Assembly: GCA_905215095.1 (NCBI GenBank)
Contig: CAJMOL010000108.1
Location: 1 to 5,973, forward strand
Reading direction: 5' to 3'
Origin: an uncultured bacterium
GTDB lineage: Bacteria > Actinomycetota > Coriobacteriia > Coriobacteriales > Coriobacteriaceae
Length of the DNA stretch: 5,973 nt
Each line of letters opens with the position of its first letter. The first letter of the stretch is position 1. The notes beneath the pieces were generated by a model. The model worked only from the letters and a program-made list of their open reading frames with translations. It was not told the DNA's origin and did not search any database. This document shows positions 1 to 5,290 of this stretch, one piece after another. The position numbers and the translations under genes are program-made.

Positions 1-299
1 AGCGCATCGCCATCGCCCGGGCCCTGTGCACCAAGCAGCCCATCATCCTGTTTGACGAGCCGACTTCGGCGCTCGATCCCGAGATGGTTCAGGAGGTTCT
101 AGACGTTATGATTGAGCTCGCGCAGGAGGACATCACCATGATCTGCGTGACGCATGAGATGGGCTTTGCGCGCCAGGTGGCCGACCGCGTCATCTTTATG
201 GAGGACGGCCGCATTCTGGAGGAGGGCACGCCCGAGCACTTCTTCGATAACCCCGAGAACCCGCGCTGCCGCGAGTTCCTGTCCAAGATTCTGCACTAG
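1..299 (+). CDS. Polar amino acid ABC transporter ATP-binding protein, 3' end only
   Basis: This is the C-terminal 98 residues of the cytoplasmic ATPase that powers an amino acid importer. The reading frame starts at position 3, because the window begins inside the gene. The first visible residues, RIAIARAL, are the helix that directly follows the ABC signature (LSGGQ), which lies just outside the window. The Walker B motif [12 protein letters not shown] is at visible residues 15-26, with catalytic Glu at 19 and the D-loop SALD at 22-25. The switch histidine is in VTHEMGF at about residue 51. THEMGFAR and the C-terminal [11 protein letters not shown] pattern are typical of the GlnQ/HisP polar amino acid subfamily. 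Such proteins are usually about 240-250 residues, so roughly 145-150 are missing, including Walker A. The stop at 297-299 is only a few bases from the next gene, indicating one operon. The exact substrate cannot be read from this subunit. Confidence 0.95.
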   Translation, partial: RIAIARALCTKQPIILFDEPTSALDPEMVQEVLDVMIELAQEDITMICVTHEMGFARQVADRVIFMEDGRILEEGTPEHFFDNPENPRCREFLSKILH

Positions 300-307
300 G
301 CGCGGTG

Positions 308-1183
308 ATGGACATGACGGATATGACGAGGGCGGCCGTGTCGCGCCGACACTTTTTGCAGCTGGCTGGCGCCGGCATGCTTGCGCTGACGGGGACCGCG
401 CTTACCGGTTGCGGCAACTCCACCAGCGGCGAGGACTCCGACAAGGGGTCCAAGCTTGCGGCCATCAAGTCGCGTGGCCATCTGAATGCCGGCGTTAAGA
501 AGGATGTTCCCGGCTATGGCTATTACGACACCGCCAAGGGTCGCTTTGAGGGCATGGAAGTCGATTTGTGCTACCAGATCGCCGCTGCCGTCTTTGGCGT
601 GAGCTACAAGGAGGCCCGTGCCCAGGAGCTAGTCGAGTTTACCGACGTAACGCCCAAGACGCGCGGCCCGCTGATCGATAACGGCCAACTTGACGTGGTC
701 GCGGCGACCTACACCATCACCGACGAGCGCAAGAAGAGCTGGGATTTCTCGACGCCGTATCGCACCGACTACGTGGGACTCATGGTCAAGAAGCGTTCGG
801 GCTTTACCTCGATTGAGGATCTGGATGGCAAGGTCATTGGTGTGAGCCAGGGTGCCACCACGCAGGGCCTGATCGAGCAGATGATCAAGGACAACGGCTT
901 TAGCTGCAAGCCCGAGTTTAGGGCCTTTAGCGGCTACCCCATCATCAAGAGTTCGCTCGACGCCGGCAATATCGACGTCTTTGCCATGGACCGCTCCACG
1001 CTGGCCGGTTACATGAACGAGACCGTTGAGCTGTTGCAGCCCGAGGTCAAGTTTGGCGAGCAGGGCTACGGCGTGGCGACCAAGAAGGGCTGCGACCTTT
1101 CGGCCGTGGTCGATCAGGTGATTTGCGATCGCCTGGCCGACGGCTGGCTCGACCAAGAGGTCAAGACCTGGGGTCTTGTATAG
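308..1183 (+). CDS. Amino acid ABC transporter substrate-binding lipoprotein (Tat-type signal)
   Basis: This is the extracellular binding protein (solute-binding family 3) that captures the amino acid and delivers it to the permeases. Numbered from ATG 308 (291 residues), it has a twin-arginine-like motif SRRHFLQ at 12-18, a hydrophobic stretch, and a lipobox LTGC ending at Cys35, which predicts a Tat-exported, lipid-anchored protein. A Ser/Asp/Lys-rich linker follows. Family hallmarks are FEGMEVDL near 80-87, TYTITDER at 134-141 (the Arg normally grips the ligand carboxylate), WDFSTPY at 145-151, and a second-lobe IGVSQGATTQG segment. Start choice is uncertain: GTG 305, ATG 308, ATG 314 and ATG 323 are all in frame, and only a weak AGG at 298-300 precedes them. 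All of these starts keep the signal peptide. By similarity of gene order and motifs, glutamine, glutamate or aspartate is the likely ligand. This is inferred. Confidence 0.93.
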   Translation: MDMTDMTRAAVSRRHFLQLAGAGMLALTGTALTGCGNSTSGEDSDKGSKLAAIKSRGHLNAGVKKDVPGYGYYDTAKGRFEGMEVDLCYQIAAAVFGVSYKEARAQELVEFTDVTPKTRGPLIDNGQLDVVAATYTITDERKKSWDFSTPYRTDYVGLMVKKRSGFTSIEDLDGKVIGVSQGATTQGLIEQMIKDNGFSCKPEFRAFSGYPIIKSSLDAGNIDVFAMDRSTLAGYMNETVELLQPEVKFGEQGYGVATKKGCDLSAVVDQVICDRLADGWLDQEVKTWGLV

Positions 1184-1194
1184 GCGCATCGTCC

Positions 1195-1204
1195 AAGGAA
1201 GGAA
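1195..1204 (+). promoter_or_regulatory. Shine-Dalgarno site fixing the first permease start
   Basis: The purine run AAGGAAGGAA ends 4 bases before ATG 1209. It favours that ATG over the in-frame upstream TTG at 1176, which lies inside the binding-protein gene and has no comparable site. Confidence 0.8.
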
Positions 1205-1208
1205 TCAA

Positions 1209-1955
1209 ATGCTCGAAGGATTATTTGACGCCGACCGTTGGTCGACGACATTTCAAAACATGGGGCCCTTCTGGGAGGGCTTTGGCGTGACGCTGCAGGT
1301 GGTCGTTGCCGGCCTGCTGCTGTCGCTGGTGCTGGGCACGCTGCTGGGCGTGTTCTCTACCACTCGCTCGCGCGTGCTGCGCGCCATAAGCCGCGTGTAC
1401 GTGGAGTTTTACCAGAACACCCCGTTGCCCGTGCAGGTGCTCTTTATGTACATGGCCGGTCCGCAGTTTTTGCAGGCCATAACCGGTGCCGACCAGCCGG
1501 TGCGCATCGCGCCGTTCGTGCTGGGCTTCTTGGGCGTGGGCCTGTATCACGCGGCCTACATTTCGGAGGTCATCCGCACCGGTATCGAGGCGGTTCCGCG
1601 CGGTCAGATGGAGGCGGCCCAGAGCCAGGGCTTCACCCGTGCGCAGGCGTACTGGTACATCGTGCTGCCCCAGACATTCAAGATCATTCTGCCGCCGCTG
1701 TGTAACCAGGCGCTCAACCTGGTCAAGAACACGTCGGTGCTGGCGCTTGTGGCCGGCGGCGACCTTATGTACCGTTCCGACAACTTTGTGAGTCTGTACG
1801 GTTACCTGCAGGGATACATCGTCTGCTGCCTTATGTACTTTATCATCTGCTTTCCGCTCGCCATGCTGGTACAGCGGCTCGAGCGCCGCTCCAAGGAGCG
1901 TCCGCGCGGCGTGAGCCTGGCCGAGCTGGGGCTCAACAACGTAGAGGAGGCCTAG
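1209..1955 (+). CDS. Amino acid ABC transporter permease (first of a pair)
   Basis: This is an integral membrane subunit of 248 residues, from the His/Glu/Gln/Arg permease family. Hydrophobic segments lie at roughly 27-49, 66-88, 99-119, 170-188 and 197-221, matching the usual five-span layout. The conserved cytoplasmic EAA loop begins EAAQSQGF at 135-142 and continues to LPQTFKIILP at 153-162; this loop docks on the ATPase. YQNTPLPVQ at 68-76 matches the conserved family segment (R/Q-G-T-P-L-x-x-Q type). The start at ATG 1209 is set by the strong ribosome site just upstream. The charged C-terminal tail (225-248) is longer than in the partner permease. It lies 25 bp after the binding-protein gene and 3 bp before the second permease gene, so co-translation is likely. 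It probably pairs with the second permease as a heterodimeric channel. Confidence 0.93.
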   Translation: MLEGLFDADRWSTTFQNMGPFWEGFGVTLQVVVAGLLLSLVLGTLLGVFSTTRSRVLRAISRVYVEFYQNTPLPVQVLFMYMAGPQFLQAITGADQPVRIAPFVLGFLGVGLYHAAYISEVIRTGIEAVPRGQMEAAQSQGFTRAQAYWYIVLPQTFKIILPPLCNQALNLVKNTSVLALVAGGDLMYRSDNFVSLYGYLQGYIVCCLMYFIICFPLAMLVQRLERRSKERPRGVSLAELGLNNVEEA

Positions 1956-1958
1956 CGC

Positions 1959-2597
1959 ATGGAAATCTTCAACGCGACCAACCTGCTCTACATTTGGGGC
2001 GGCTTTGTTAAGACAATCGAGATCTCGGCGCTGTCGATCTTTTTCTCGCTCATCTTTGGCACGGTGCTGGCGCTCGTTAAAAGCTATGCGCCCCGCCCAT
2101 TCCGTATTTTGGTGAGCGCCTATATCGAGCTGTTCCGCTGCACGCCGAACCTGCTGTGGATTCTGTTTATCTACTTTACGGTGCAGGGTTTGGACATTGT
2201 GATTTCGACCATCGCCTTTACGCTGTTTACCAGCGCTGTTATGGCCGAGATTGTGCGCGGCGGCCTCAACTCGATTCCGCGCGGCCAGTTTGAGGCGGCG
2301 CAGAGCCAGGGCTTCGGCTTCTTTGCCACCATGCGCTATATCATTCTGCCGCAGACGTTTAAGACGATCATTCCGGCGCTGTTTAGCCAGTGCACGACCG
2401 TCATTAAGGACAGCTCGTATCTTTCGGGCATTAACGTGGCCGAGCTCATGTACACGGCAAACGTTGTGATGGCTCACGCGATCGACCTGTCGCAGGTGCT
2501 TATGCTCTACGGCCTGGTGTTTGCGATGTACTTTGTGCTCAACTTTGGTATCTCGTTGCTGGTCCGAGCGTATCAACGTCGTATCGTGGCAGCGTAG
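1959..2597 (+). CDS. Amino acid ABC transporter permease (second of a pair)
   Basis: This is the second membrane subunit, 212 residues, from the same family as its upstream neighbour. Hydrophobic segments are at about 19-41, 58-75, 79-98, 147-170 and 180-202. The EAA loop EAAQSQGF is at 112-119 and LPQTFKTIIP at 130-139. The two permeases share this loop almost residue for residue, as expected for ancient paralogues. FRCTPNLLWILF at 59-70 is the counterpart of the Q-N-T-P-L-P segment in the first permease. The start ATG 1959 follows a GAGGAGG ribosome site (1944-1950) that lies within the end of the preceding gene. The stop is 3 bp before a perfect hairpin at 2599-2629. With the upstream genes it completes an ATPase, binding protein, permease, permease importer. 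Confidence 0.93.
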   Translation: MEIFNATNLLYIWGGFVKTIEISALSIFFSLIFGTVLALVKSYAPRPFRILVSAYIELFRCTPNLLWILFIYFTVQGLDIVISTIAFTLFTSAVMAEIVRGGLNSIPRGQFEAAQSQGFGFFATMRYIILPQTFKTIIPALFSQCTTVIKDSSYLSGINVAELMYTANVVMAHAIDLSQVLMLYGLVFAMYFVLNFGISLLVRAYQRRIVAA

Positions 2598-2598
2598 A

Positions 2599-2629
2599 AT
2601 GTGACAAAGGGATTGTCCCTTTGTCACAT
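2599..2629. repeat. Perfect 14-bp hairpin between the transporter and kinase-like genes
   Basis: Arms 2599-2612 and 2616-2629 (core GTGACAAAGGGA / TCCCTTTGTCAC) are perfectly complementary around a 3-base TTG loop. There is no T-run after it on either strand, so a classical terminator is not supported. It begins one base after the permease stop codon and ends just before the GAGAAAGGA ribosome site of the next gene. Read on the minus strand, its centre AAAGGGACAATCCCTTT resembles the AAAGGGGACAGGCACCTTT centre of the hairpins at 3276, 3628 and 5242, so it may be a diverged, inverted relative. It could stabilise the upstream mRNA or reduce readthrough into the kinase-like gene. Confidence 0.9.
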
Positions 2630-2645
2630 AGAGAAAGGAATCGCG

Positions 2646-3269
2646 ATGAGCGATCTGGAGAACAAGAAGAGCCCCGTGGTCATTACCATCGCGCGCGACT
2701 TTGGCGCCGAGGGCCACGAGATTGGCCGTATCCTTGCCAACGAACTGGGGATTCCGCTGTATGACAACGAGCTGCTGGTGCGCGCGTCGCTGCGTACGGG
2801 CGAGTCGCTCGATAAGATGGCCGCCTATGACGAGCGTCTGGCTGTGGAGAATATGGCGTTTCTGCCCGACCGCTACGATGTGCGTTCGTACTCGGACAAG
2901 TTGTTCCAAAAGATGAGCCAGGTGATCTTGGACCTGGGCGAGACCGAGAGCTGCATTATCGAGGGCCGTCTGTCCGATTATCTGCTGCGCAACAACCCTA
3001 ACCACATTGCCGTGTTGGTGACCGCTCCCTTTGAGGACCGCGTCGAGATCGTGCGCAAGAAGCGTGGCCTTAACAAAAAGAAGGGCGCCAAGCTGGTCAA
3101 GCAACAGCAGAAGGCGCGCGAGGCGTTCTACAAGCGCTACAGCGCCGGAAAGTGGAAGATGACGAGTGGCAAGGACATCGTCGTCAATCGCGCCAAGCTG
3201 GGCCGCGAGGGCTGTAAAGACGTCATCGCCGCCGCCTACCGCTACAAAGTAGCTCAGCTCGAAGGCTAG
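2646..3269 (+). CDS. Cytidylate kinase-like family protein
   Basis: This is a cytoplasmic protein of 207 residues resembling the cytidylate-kinase-like P-loop family. The N-terminus VVITIARDFGAEGHEIG at 11-27 corresponds to the family's ITISREFGSGGREIG nucleotide loop, which lacks the usual GK[ST]. LGIPLYDNELL at 34-44 follows, as in homologues. A strand plus EGR at 106-108 matches the conserved GR segment, and an Arg/Lys-rich lid-like stretch runs 132-152. DIVVNRAKLGREGC at 177-190 matches the D-x-V-x-N-x-x-x-L-G ending. An in-frame GTG at 2601 would add 15 residues, but it lies in the hairpin; ATG 2646 has AAAGGAA six bases upstream. Nucleoside monophosphate phosphorylation is the family assumption, not proven. 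It is shorter and different from housekeeping Cmk. It follows the transporter genes in the same direction, with no obvious promoter of its own. Confidence 0.85.
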   Translation: MSDLENKKSPVVITIARDFGAEGHEIGRILANELGIPLYDNELLVRASLRTGESLDKMAAYDERLAVENMAFLPDRYDVRSYSDKLFQKMSQVILDLGETESCIIEGRLSDYLLRNNPNHIAVLVTAPFEDRVEIVRKKRGLNKKKGAKLVKQQQKAREAFYKRYSAGKWKMTSGKDIVVNRAKLGREGCKDVIAAAYRYKVAQLEG

Positions 3270-3275
3270 ATGGTC

Positions 3276-3317
3276 AAAACCACCACAAAGGGGACAGGCA
3301 CCTTTGTGGTGGTTTTT
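3276..3317 (+). terminator. Rho-independent terminator of the transporter/kinase block (hairpin copy 1)
   Basis: AAAACCACCACAAAGG (3276-3291) pairs perfectly with 3301-3316 around the 9-base loop GGACAGGCA, and the plus strand ends in five T (3313-3317). It begins 6 bp after the kinase-like stop codon. The 16-bp stem plus T-run fits an intrinsic terminator. On the minus strand four T follow the stem, so it may act in both directions. Confidence 0.82.
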
Positions 3318-3331
3318 GCTTTAGGCGGAGG
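3277..3331 (+). repeat. 55-bp direct repeat, left copy
   Basis: It matches 3628-3682 at 54 of 55 positions in the same orientation; the only difference is C3319 versus T3670. It contains the hairpin and then TTTAGGCGGAGG, which is not part of the stem. The shared sequence therefore extends past the palindrome. Confidence 0.92.
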
Positions 3332-3360
3332 AGGCTGGAAGGTATCACTGCCGGCTGCGC

Positions 3361-3436
3361 GCTCAAAGAACTCAACGCTGCTCAAAAAACTCAAAGATGC
3401 TCAAAGAACTCAAGGGTGCTCAAAAAACTCAAGGGC
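3361..3436 (+). repeat. Four tandem 19-bp repeats
   Basis: Four units of exactly 19 bp abut: 3361-3379, 3380-3398, 3399-3417 and 3418-3436. Each starts GCTCAAA[G/A]AACTCAA and ends in four variable bases. Base 8 alternates G, A, G, A, so the array is also two copies of a 38-bp unit. The word CTCAA recurs eight times at 9- and 10-bp steps (starts 3362, 3371, 3381, 3390, 3400, 3409, 3419, 3428). The unit is not a multiple of three and no reading frame runs through it. Confidence 0.93.
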
Positions 3437-3459
3437 GGGCACCGCTTAGTTTCCTTTAC

Positions 3460-3598
3460 TGTCTCGATCTGTAACATCTGGGTGGTTAAATCGTCTCTAT
3501 CTGTTACAGATTTAGATAAAACGCGGAGCCGAGTGGGGAAATCTAAATCTGTAACAGCTGGCCTGCTATTTGGGGTCTAGATGTTACAGATTGAGACA
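3460..3598. repeat. 139-bp nested inverted repeat with four ATCTGTAACA words
   Basis: The outer arms 3460-3479 and 3579-3598 are complementary at 19 of 20 positions; the exception (G3466, T3592) is a G-U pair in plus-strand RNA. The inner arms 3501-3517 and 3541-3557 are a perfect 17-bp match around a 23-base loop. Both pairs share one symmetry axis (about 3529), so they stack as one long hairpin with a partly paired internal loop. The word ATCTGTAACA occurs at 3467-3476 and 3547-3556, and its complement at 3502-3511 and 3582-3591. Neighbouring sites could pair instead into two smaller hairpins with 25-base loops. No T-run or target-site duplication is visible. It is unlike a simple terminator; a small mobile palindromic element or a multi-site protein target are both possible. 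Confidence 0.9.
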
Positions 3599-3627
3599 AA
3601 CTGGTGGAGAGAGCTGCCGTGTCGTTC

Positions 3628-3668
3628 AAACCACCACAAAGGGGACAGGCACCTTTGTGGTGGTTTTT
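3628..3668. terminator. Hairpin copy 2 at the 3' end of the membrane LuxR gene
   Basis: AAACCACCACAAAGG (3628-3642) pairs perfectly with 3652-3666 around loop GGACAGGCA. The stem lies 5 bp past the stop codon of the minus-strand regulator, the position of a terminator. However, the T-run of five (3664-3668) is on the plus strand, while only three T follow on the minus strand. It is therefore a better terminator for plus-strand readthrough than for the regulator itself. Confidence 0.7.
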
Positions 3669-3682
3669 GTTTTAGGCGGAGG
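3628..3682 (+). repeat. 55-bp direct repeat, right copy
   Basis: It is 54/55 identical to 3277-3331. Its last 11 bases (3672-3682) are the stop codon and final codons of the minus-strand regulator gene, so the repeat reaches into coding sequence here but not in the left copy. Confidence 0.92.
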
Positions 3683-5078
3683 GGAAGGCCTTGGTGAGAC
3701 CGGCGCGCGTCTGCGTGTCGGTCTTTTGGTAGATAGAGCTCAGGTGGCGCTGCACCATGCGCATCGAGATACCGAGCTCCTCGGCGACCTGCTTGAGCGG
3801 GCGTTCATCCTGGGTCACGGCTATGAGCACGTCGACTTCGCGCGGGGTGAGAGCGTGGTTGGCGATGAAGGCCTGGCGTTGCTCCTCGATGGTGGGGGCG
3901 GCGAGTGCTTCTTCTGCCAGCTGCTCGCGCTCGCGCTCCTGCTCGGTTTGGGGCAGGCGGAACAGGCCCGCGGCTACAAACGCCACACTTGCCGCCACAA
4001 GCAGCATGAGCGCGCCGATCATGATGATGGCGACATTGCCCGAGGTCACAAGTGCCAGCGAGATGCCCGACGTAGTGAACGCGCACACGTTGTTGGCTGC
4101 GCGGCCCATGCCAGCCCACAGTGCGGGCGCATGCATGCGCGGTGCCAGCTGTGTAAAGGTGGCAGTAAAGAACGTGACAAAAAAGCCCGAGCTCAGGTAA
4201 AAGACGACAAGGCCCAGGTTGGGATCGGCGCCGGCTTCCACGGCCAAGATCGAGATGGTGGAAAGTACCGTGACGCCGAGCATGATGAGACCCATGTAGC
4301 GACGCTCGGCAAGATCAAAGACGATACCGGCGACGAGACCGCTCGCCGCCAAAAAGAGGCGCGGCCAGGTCTGTACGGCGATGGTGCCGTGGGCGTTGGA
4401 GAACGTGACGACGTTATCGAGCGTCGAGAACAGGCAGGCGAGAATCATGACGAGCGCGATACTCCAGCACGCCTGCTTGGCGAGGGCGTGCGAGGGCTCG
4501 GCAAAGGGATTGATGGTGGGACTGGGGCCCTCGTTTGCCGCTTGGGTAGTGGCTCTGAGGGCGGAGATGGCGATAGTCGCTGCGCCAAGGACGATGAGCT
4601 CTGCGATACCGCCGCAATTGAGCAGGTTGATGGCGAACTGCATCAGGATGCCCGCGGCATAGGCTGCCCCCGCACCGGTGGCAAGCTTGGGGTCATCCTG
4701 GAATGTCAACGAAAAGGCGTGGTGAGTGGCGGCGCCCAGCAGGCCGAGTCCAAGGAATGCCACGCAGCCCAGAATTTCGAGGACAAGCGGGGCCGTAGGG
4801 AACTGAATTTGGGTCAGGCCCACGATGACGATAGGGACGGCGGCGGCGTTGACGGCTGCCAGTGAGTGGCCTTTGCGCCGTGCGAGCCCGAGCAGCGGCG
4901 CGTACCCGATAAAGCCGAGCACGCTTGCACCTAGAATAAAACCCTGTGCGATTACAACGCGTTCGGCACCGGCGAGCAGGCCGACGTTGACGTCGAAGCG
5001 AAACTCGGCGGCAAGGAAGGCGAAGGTGAAGAGCGCGAGTGCCAGAAGCGCGTTGATTTTAGGCCTACTCAGGTTCAA
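3672..5078 (-). CDS. Membrane-embedded LuxR-type transcriptional regulator
   Basis: This is a 468-residue protein combining a large membrane domain with a C-terminal DNA-binding domain. About ten to twelve hydrophobic segments fill residues 9-373 (for example 9-25, 41-65, 98-117, 133-175, 203-220, 237-254, 262-310, 349-373), in a major-facilitator-like pattern. A charged linker with EREREQLAEE (about 381-390) leads to the LuxR domain at 408-464. That domain has LTPREVDVL at 410-418 and the helix-turn-helix QVAEELGISMRMVQRHLSSIYQK at about 430-452 (split here as QVAEELGIS plus MRMVQRHLSSIYQK). No receiver domain is present, so sensing is presumably through the membrane part. The start is TTG, supported by AAAGGA six bases upstream; no in-frame ATG occurs before the upstream stop. 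Such LuxR proteins are abundant in Coriobacteriia. Its ligand and targets are unknown. It is divergent from the surface-protein gene, a plausible target. Confidence 0.9.
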   Translation of the reverse strand: MNLSRPKINALLALALFTFAFLAAEFRFDVNVGLLAGAERVVIAQGFILGASVLGFIGYAPLLGLARRKGHSLAAVNAAAVPIVIVGLTQIQFPTAPLVLEILGCVAFLGLGLLGAATHHAFSLTFQDDPKLATGAGAAYAAGILMQFAINLLNCGGIAELIVLGAATIAISALRATTQAANEGPSPTINPFAEPSHALAKQACWSIALVMILACLFSTLDNVVTFSNAHGTIAVQTWPRLFLAASGLVAGIVFDLAERRYMGLIMLGVTVLSTISILAVEAGADPNLGLVVFYLSSGFFVTFFTATFTQLAPRMHAPALWAGMGRAANNVCAFTTSGISLALVTSGNVAIIMIGALMLLVAASVAFVAAGLFRLPQTEQEREREQLAEEALAAPTIEEQRQAFIANHALTPREVDVLIAVTQDERPLKQVAEELGISMRMVQRHLSSIYQKTDTQTRAGLTKAFPSA

Positions 5079-5084
5079 GGACGG

Positions 5085-5090
5085 TCCTTT
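5085..5090 (-). promoter_or_regulatory. Ribosome site supporting the TTG start of the LuxR gene
   Basis: On the minus strand AAAGGA lies six bases before TTG 5078. No ATG or GTG occurs in frame between this point and the upstream stop codon, so TTG is the best start. Confidence 0.65.
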
Positions 5091-5115
5091 GGGTGGACGA
5101 ATAATCGTGTCCTCG

Positions 5116-5121
5116 ATTGTA
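5116..5121 (-). promoter_or_regulatory. Possible -10 element for the LuxR gene
   Basis: The minus strand reads TACAAT, one base from the TATAAT consensus, about 37 bases before the TTG start. A TTGTCG lies 21 bases further upstream, too far for a standard -35, so the call rests on the -10 alone. Confidence 0.4.
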
Positions 5122-5180
5122 GCGTTCCCGGGACGAGTGTGGCGACAACGAAATCATATTGAATTAAACCGCAGGTAGAG

Positions 5181-5208
5181 GCCTAGGTTCACATCTACGA
5201 ACCTAGGC
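5181..5208. promoter_or_regulatory. Perfect 10-bp dyad in the divergent intergenic region, candidate operator
   Basis: GCCTAGGTTC (5181-5190) is the exact inverse complement of 5199-5208, separated by eight bases (ACATCTAC). Arm centres are 18 bp apart, under two helical turns, compatible with a dimeric regulator. It sits between the divergent LuxR and surface-protein genes, upstream of both. No T-run follows, which argues against a terminator. Which protein binds, if any, is inferred. Confidence 0.5.
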
Positions 5209-5215
5209 ATATGGA
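5188..5215 (+). promoter_or_regulatory. Weak candidate promoter for the surface-protein gene
   Basis: TTCACA (5188-5193, five of six bases of TTGACA) is followed after 16 bases by TATGGA (5210-5215, three of six bases of TATAAT). Its -35 would lie within the dyad at 5181-5208. The -10 is poor, so this is only a candidate. Confidence 0.2.
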
Positions 5216-5241
5216 GTCATTTGGCACATCTTGGTGGTACA

Positions 5242-5282
5242 GGACCACCACAAAGGGGACAGGCACCTTTGTGGTGGTGTCC
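5242..5282. repeat. Hairpin copy 3, upstream of the surface-protein gene
   Basis: ACCACCACAAAGG (5244-5256) pairs with 5266-5278 around the same loop GGACAGGCA seen at 3276 and 3628. Flanking GG (5242-5243) can pair with CC (5281-5282) across a two-base bulge. There is no T-run. It lies 8 bp before the ribosome site of the surface-protein gene, so it would be in that gene's leader if transcription starts upstream. Confidence 0.88.
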
Positions 5283-5290
5283 CTACGACC

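Larger units (their letters stand above)
3270..3671. other. 402-bp repeat-dense intergenic region between convergent genes
   Basis: No credible coding region lies here. In order it holds a terminator hairpin (3276-3317), four 19-bp tandem repeats (3361-3436), a 139-bp nested inverted repeat (3460-3598), and a second hairpin (3628-3668) next to the stop of the minus-strand regulator gene. The two hairpins are the ends of a 55-bp direct repeat, so the region is bracketed by near-identical sequence. I saw no convincing promoter, tRNA or transposase remnant. Confidence 0.85.

Noticed and set aside
2601..2645. Upstream GTG start for the kinase-like protein
   Set aside because: The extra 15 residues would be encoded by the hairpin itself, no ribosome site precedes GTG 2601, and ATG 2646 has a good one.
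1221..3104. Long minus-strand open frame of 627 codons opposite the permeases and kinase-like gene
   Set aside because: It is antisense to three well-supported genes, crosses their boundaries and the hairpin, and has a His/Gln/Arg/Ala-rich composition with no domain. It is a by-product of GC-rich codon use.
3276..3668. CRISPR array suggested by repeated palindromes
   Set aside because: There are only two palindromic copies, with no regular spacers and no cas genes. The 19-bp units abut with no spacer.
3270..3671. Insertion sequence or transposase remnant
   Set aside because: No frame resembles a transposase and no target-site duplication was found around either inverted repeat. A small non-autonomous element remains possible and is listed as a finding.
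3570..4865. Long plus-strand open frame of 431 codons opposite the LuxR gene
   Set aside because: The minus strand shows clear membrane segments and a LuxR domain. The plus frame is Gly/Arg/Asp-rich without a domain, and its start contains only the translated hairpin repeat.
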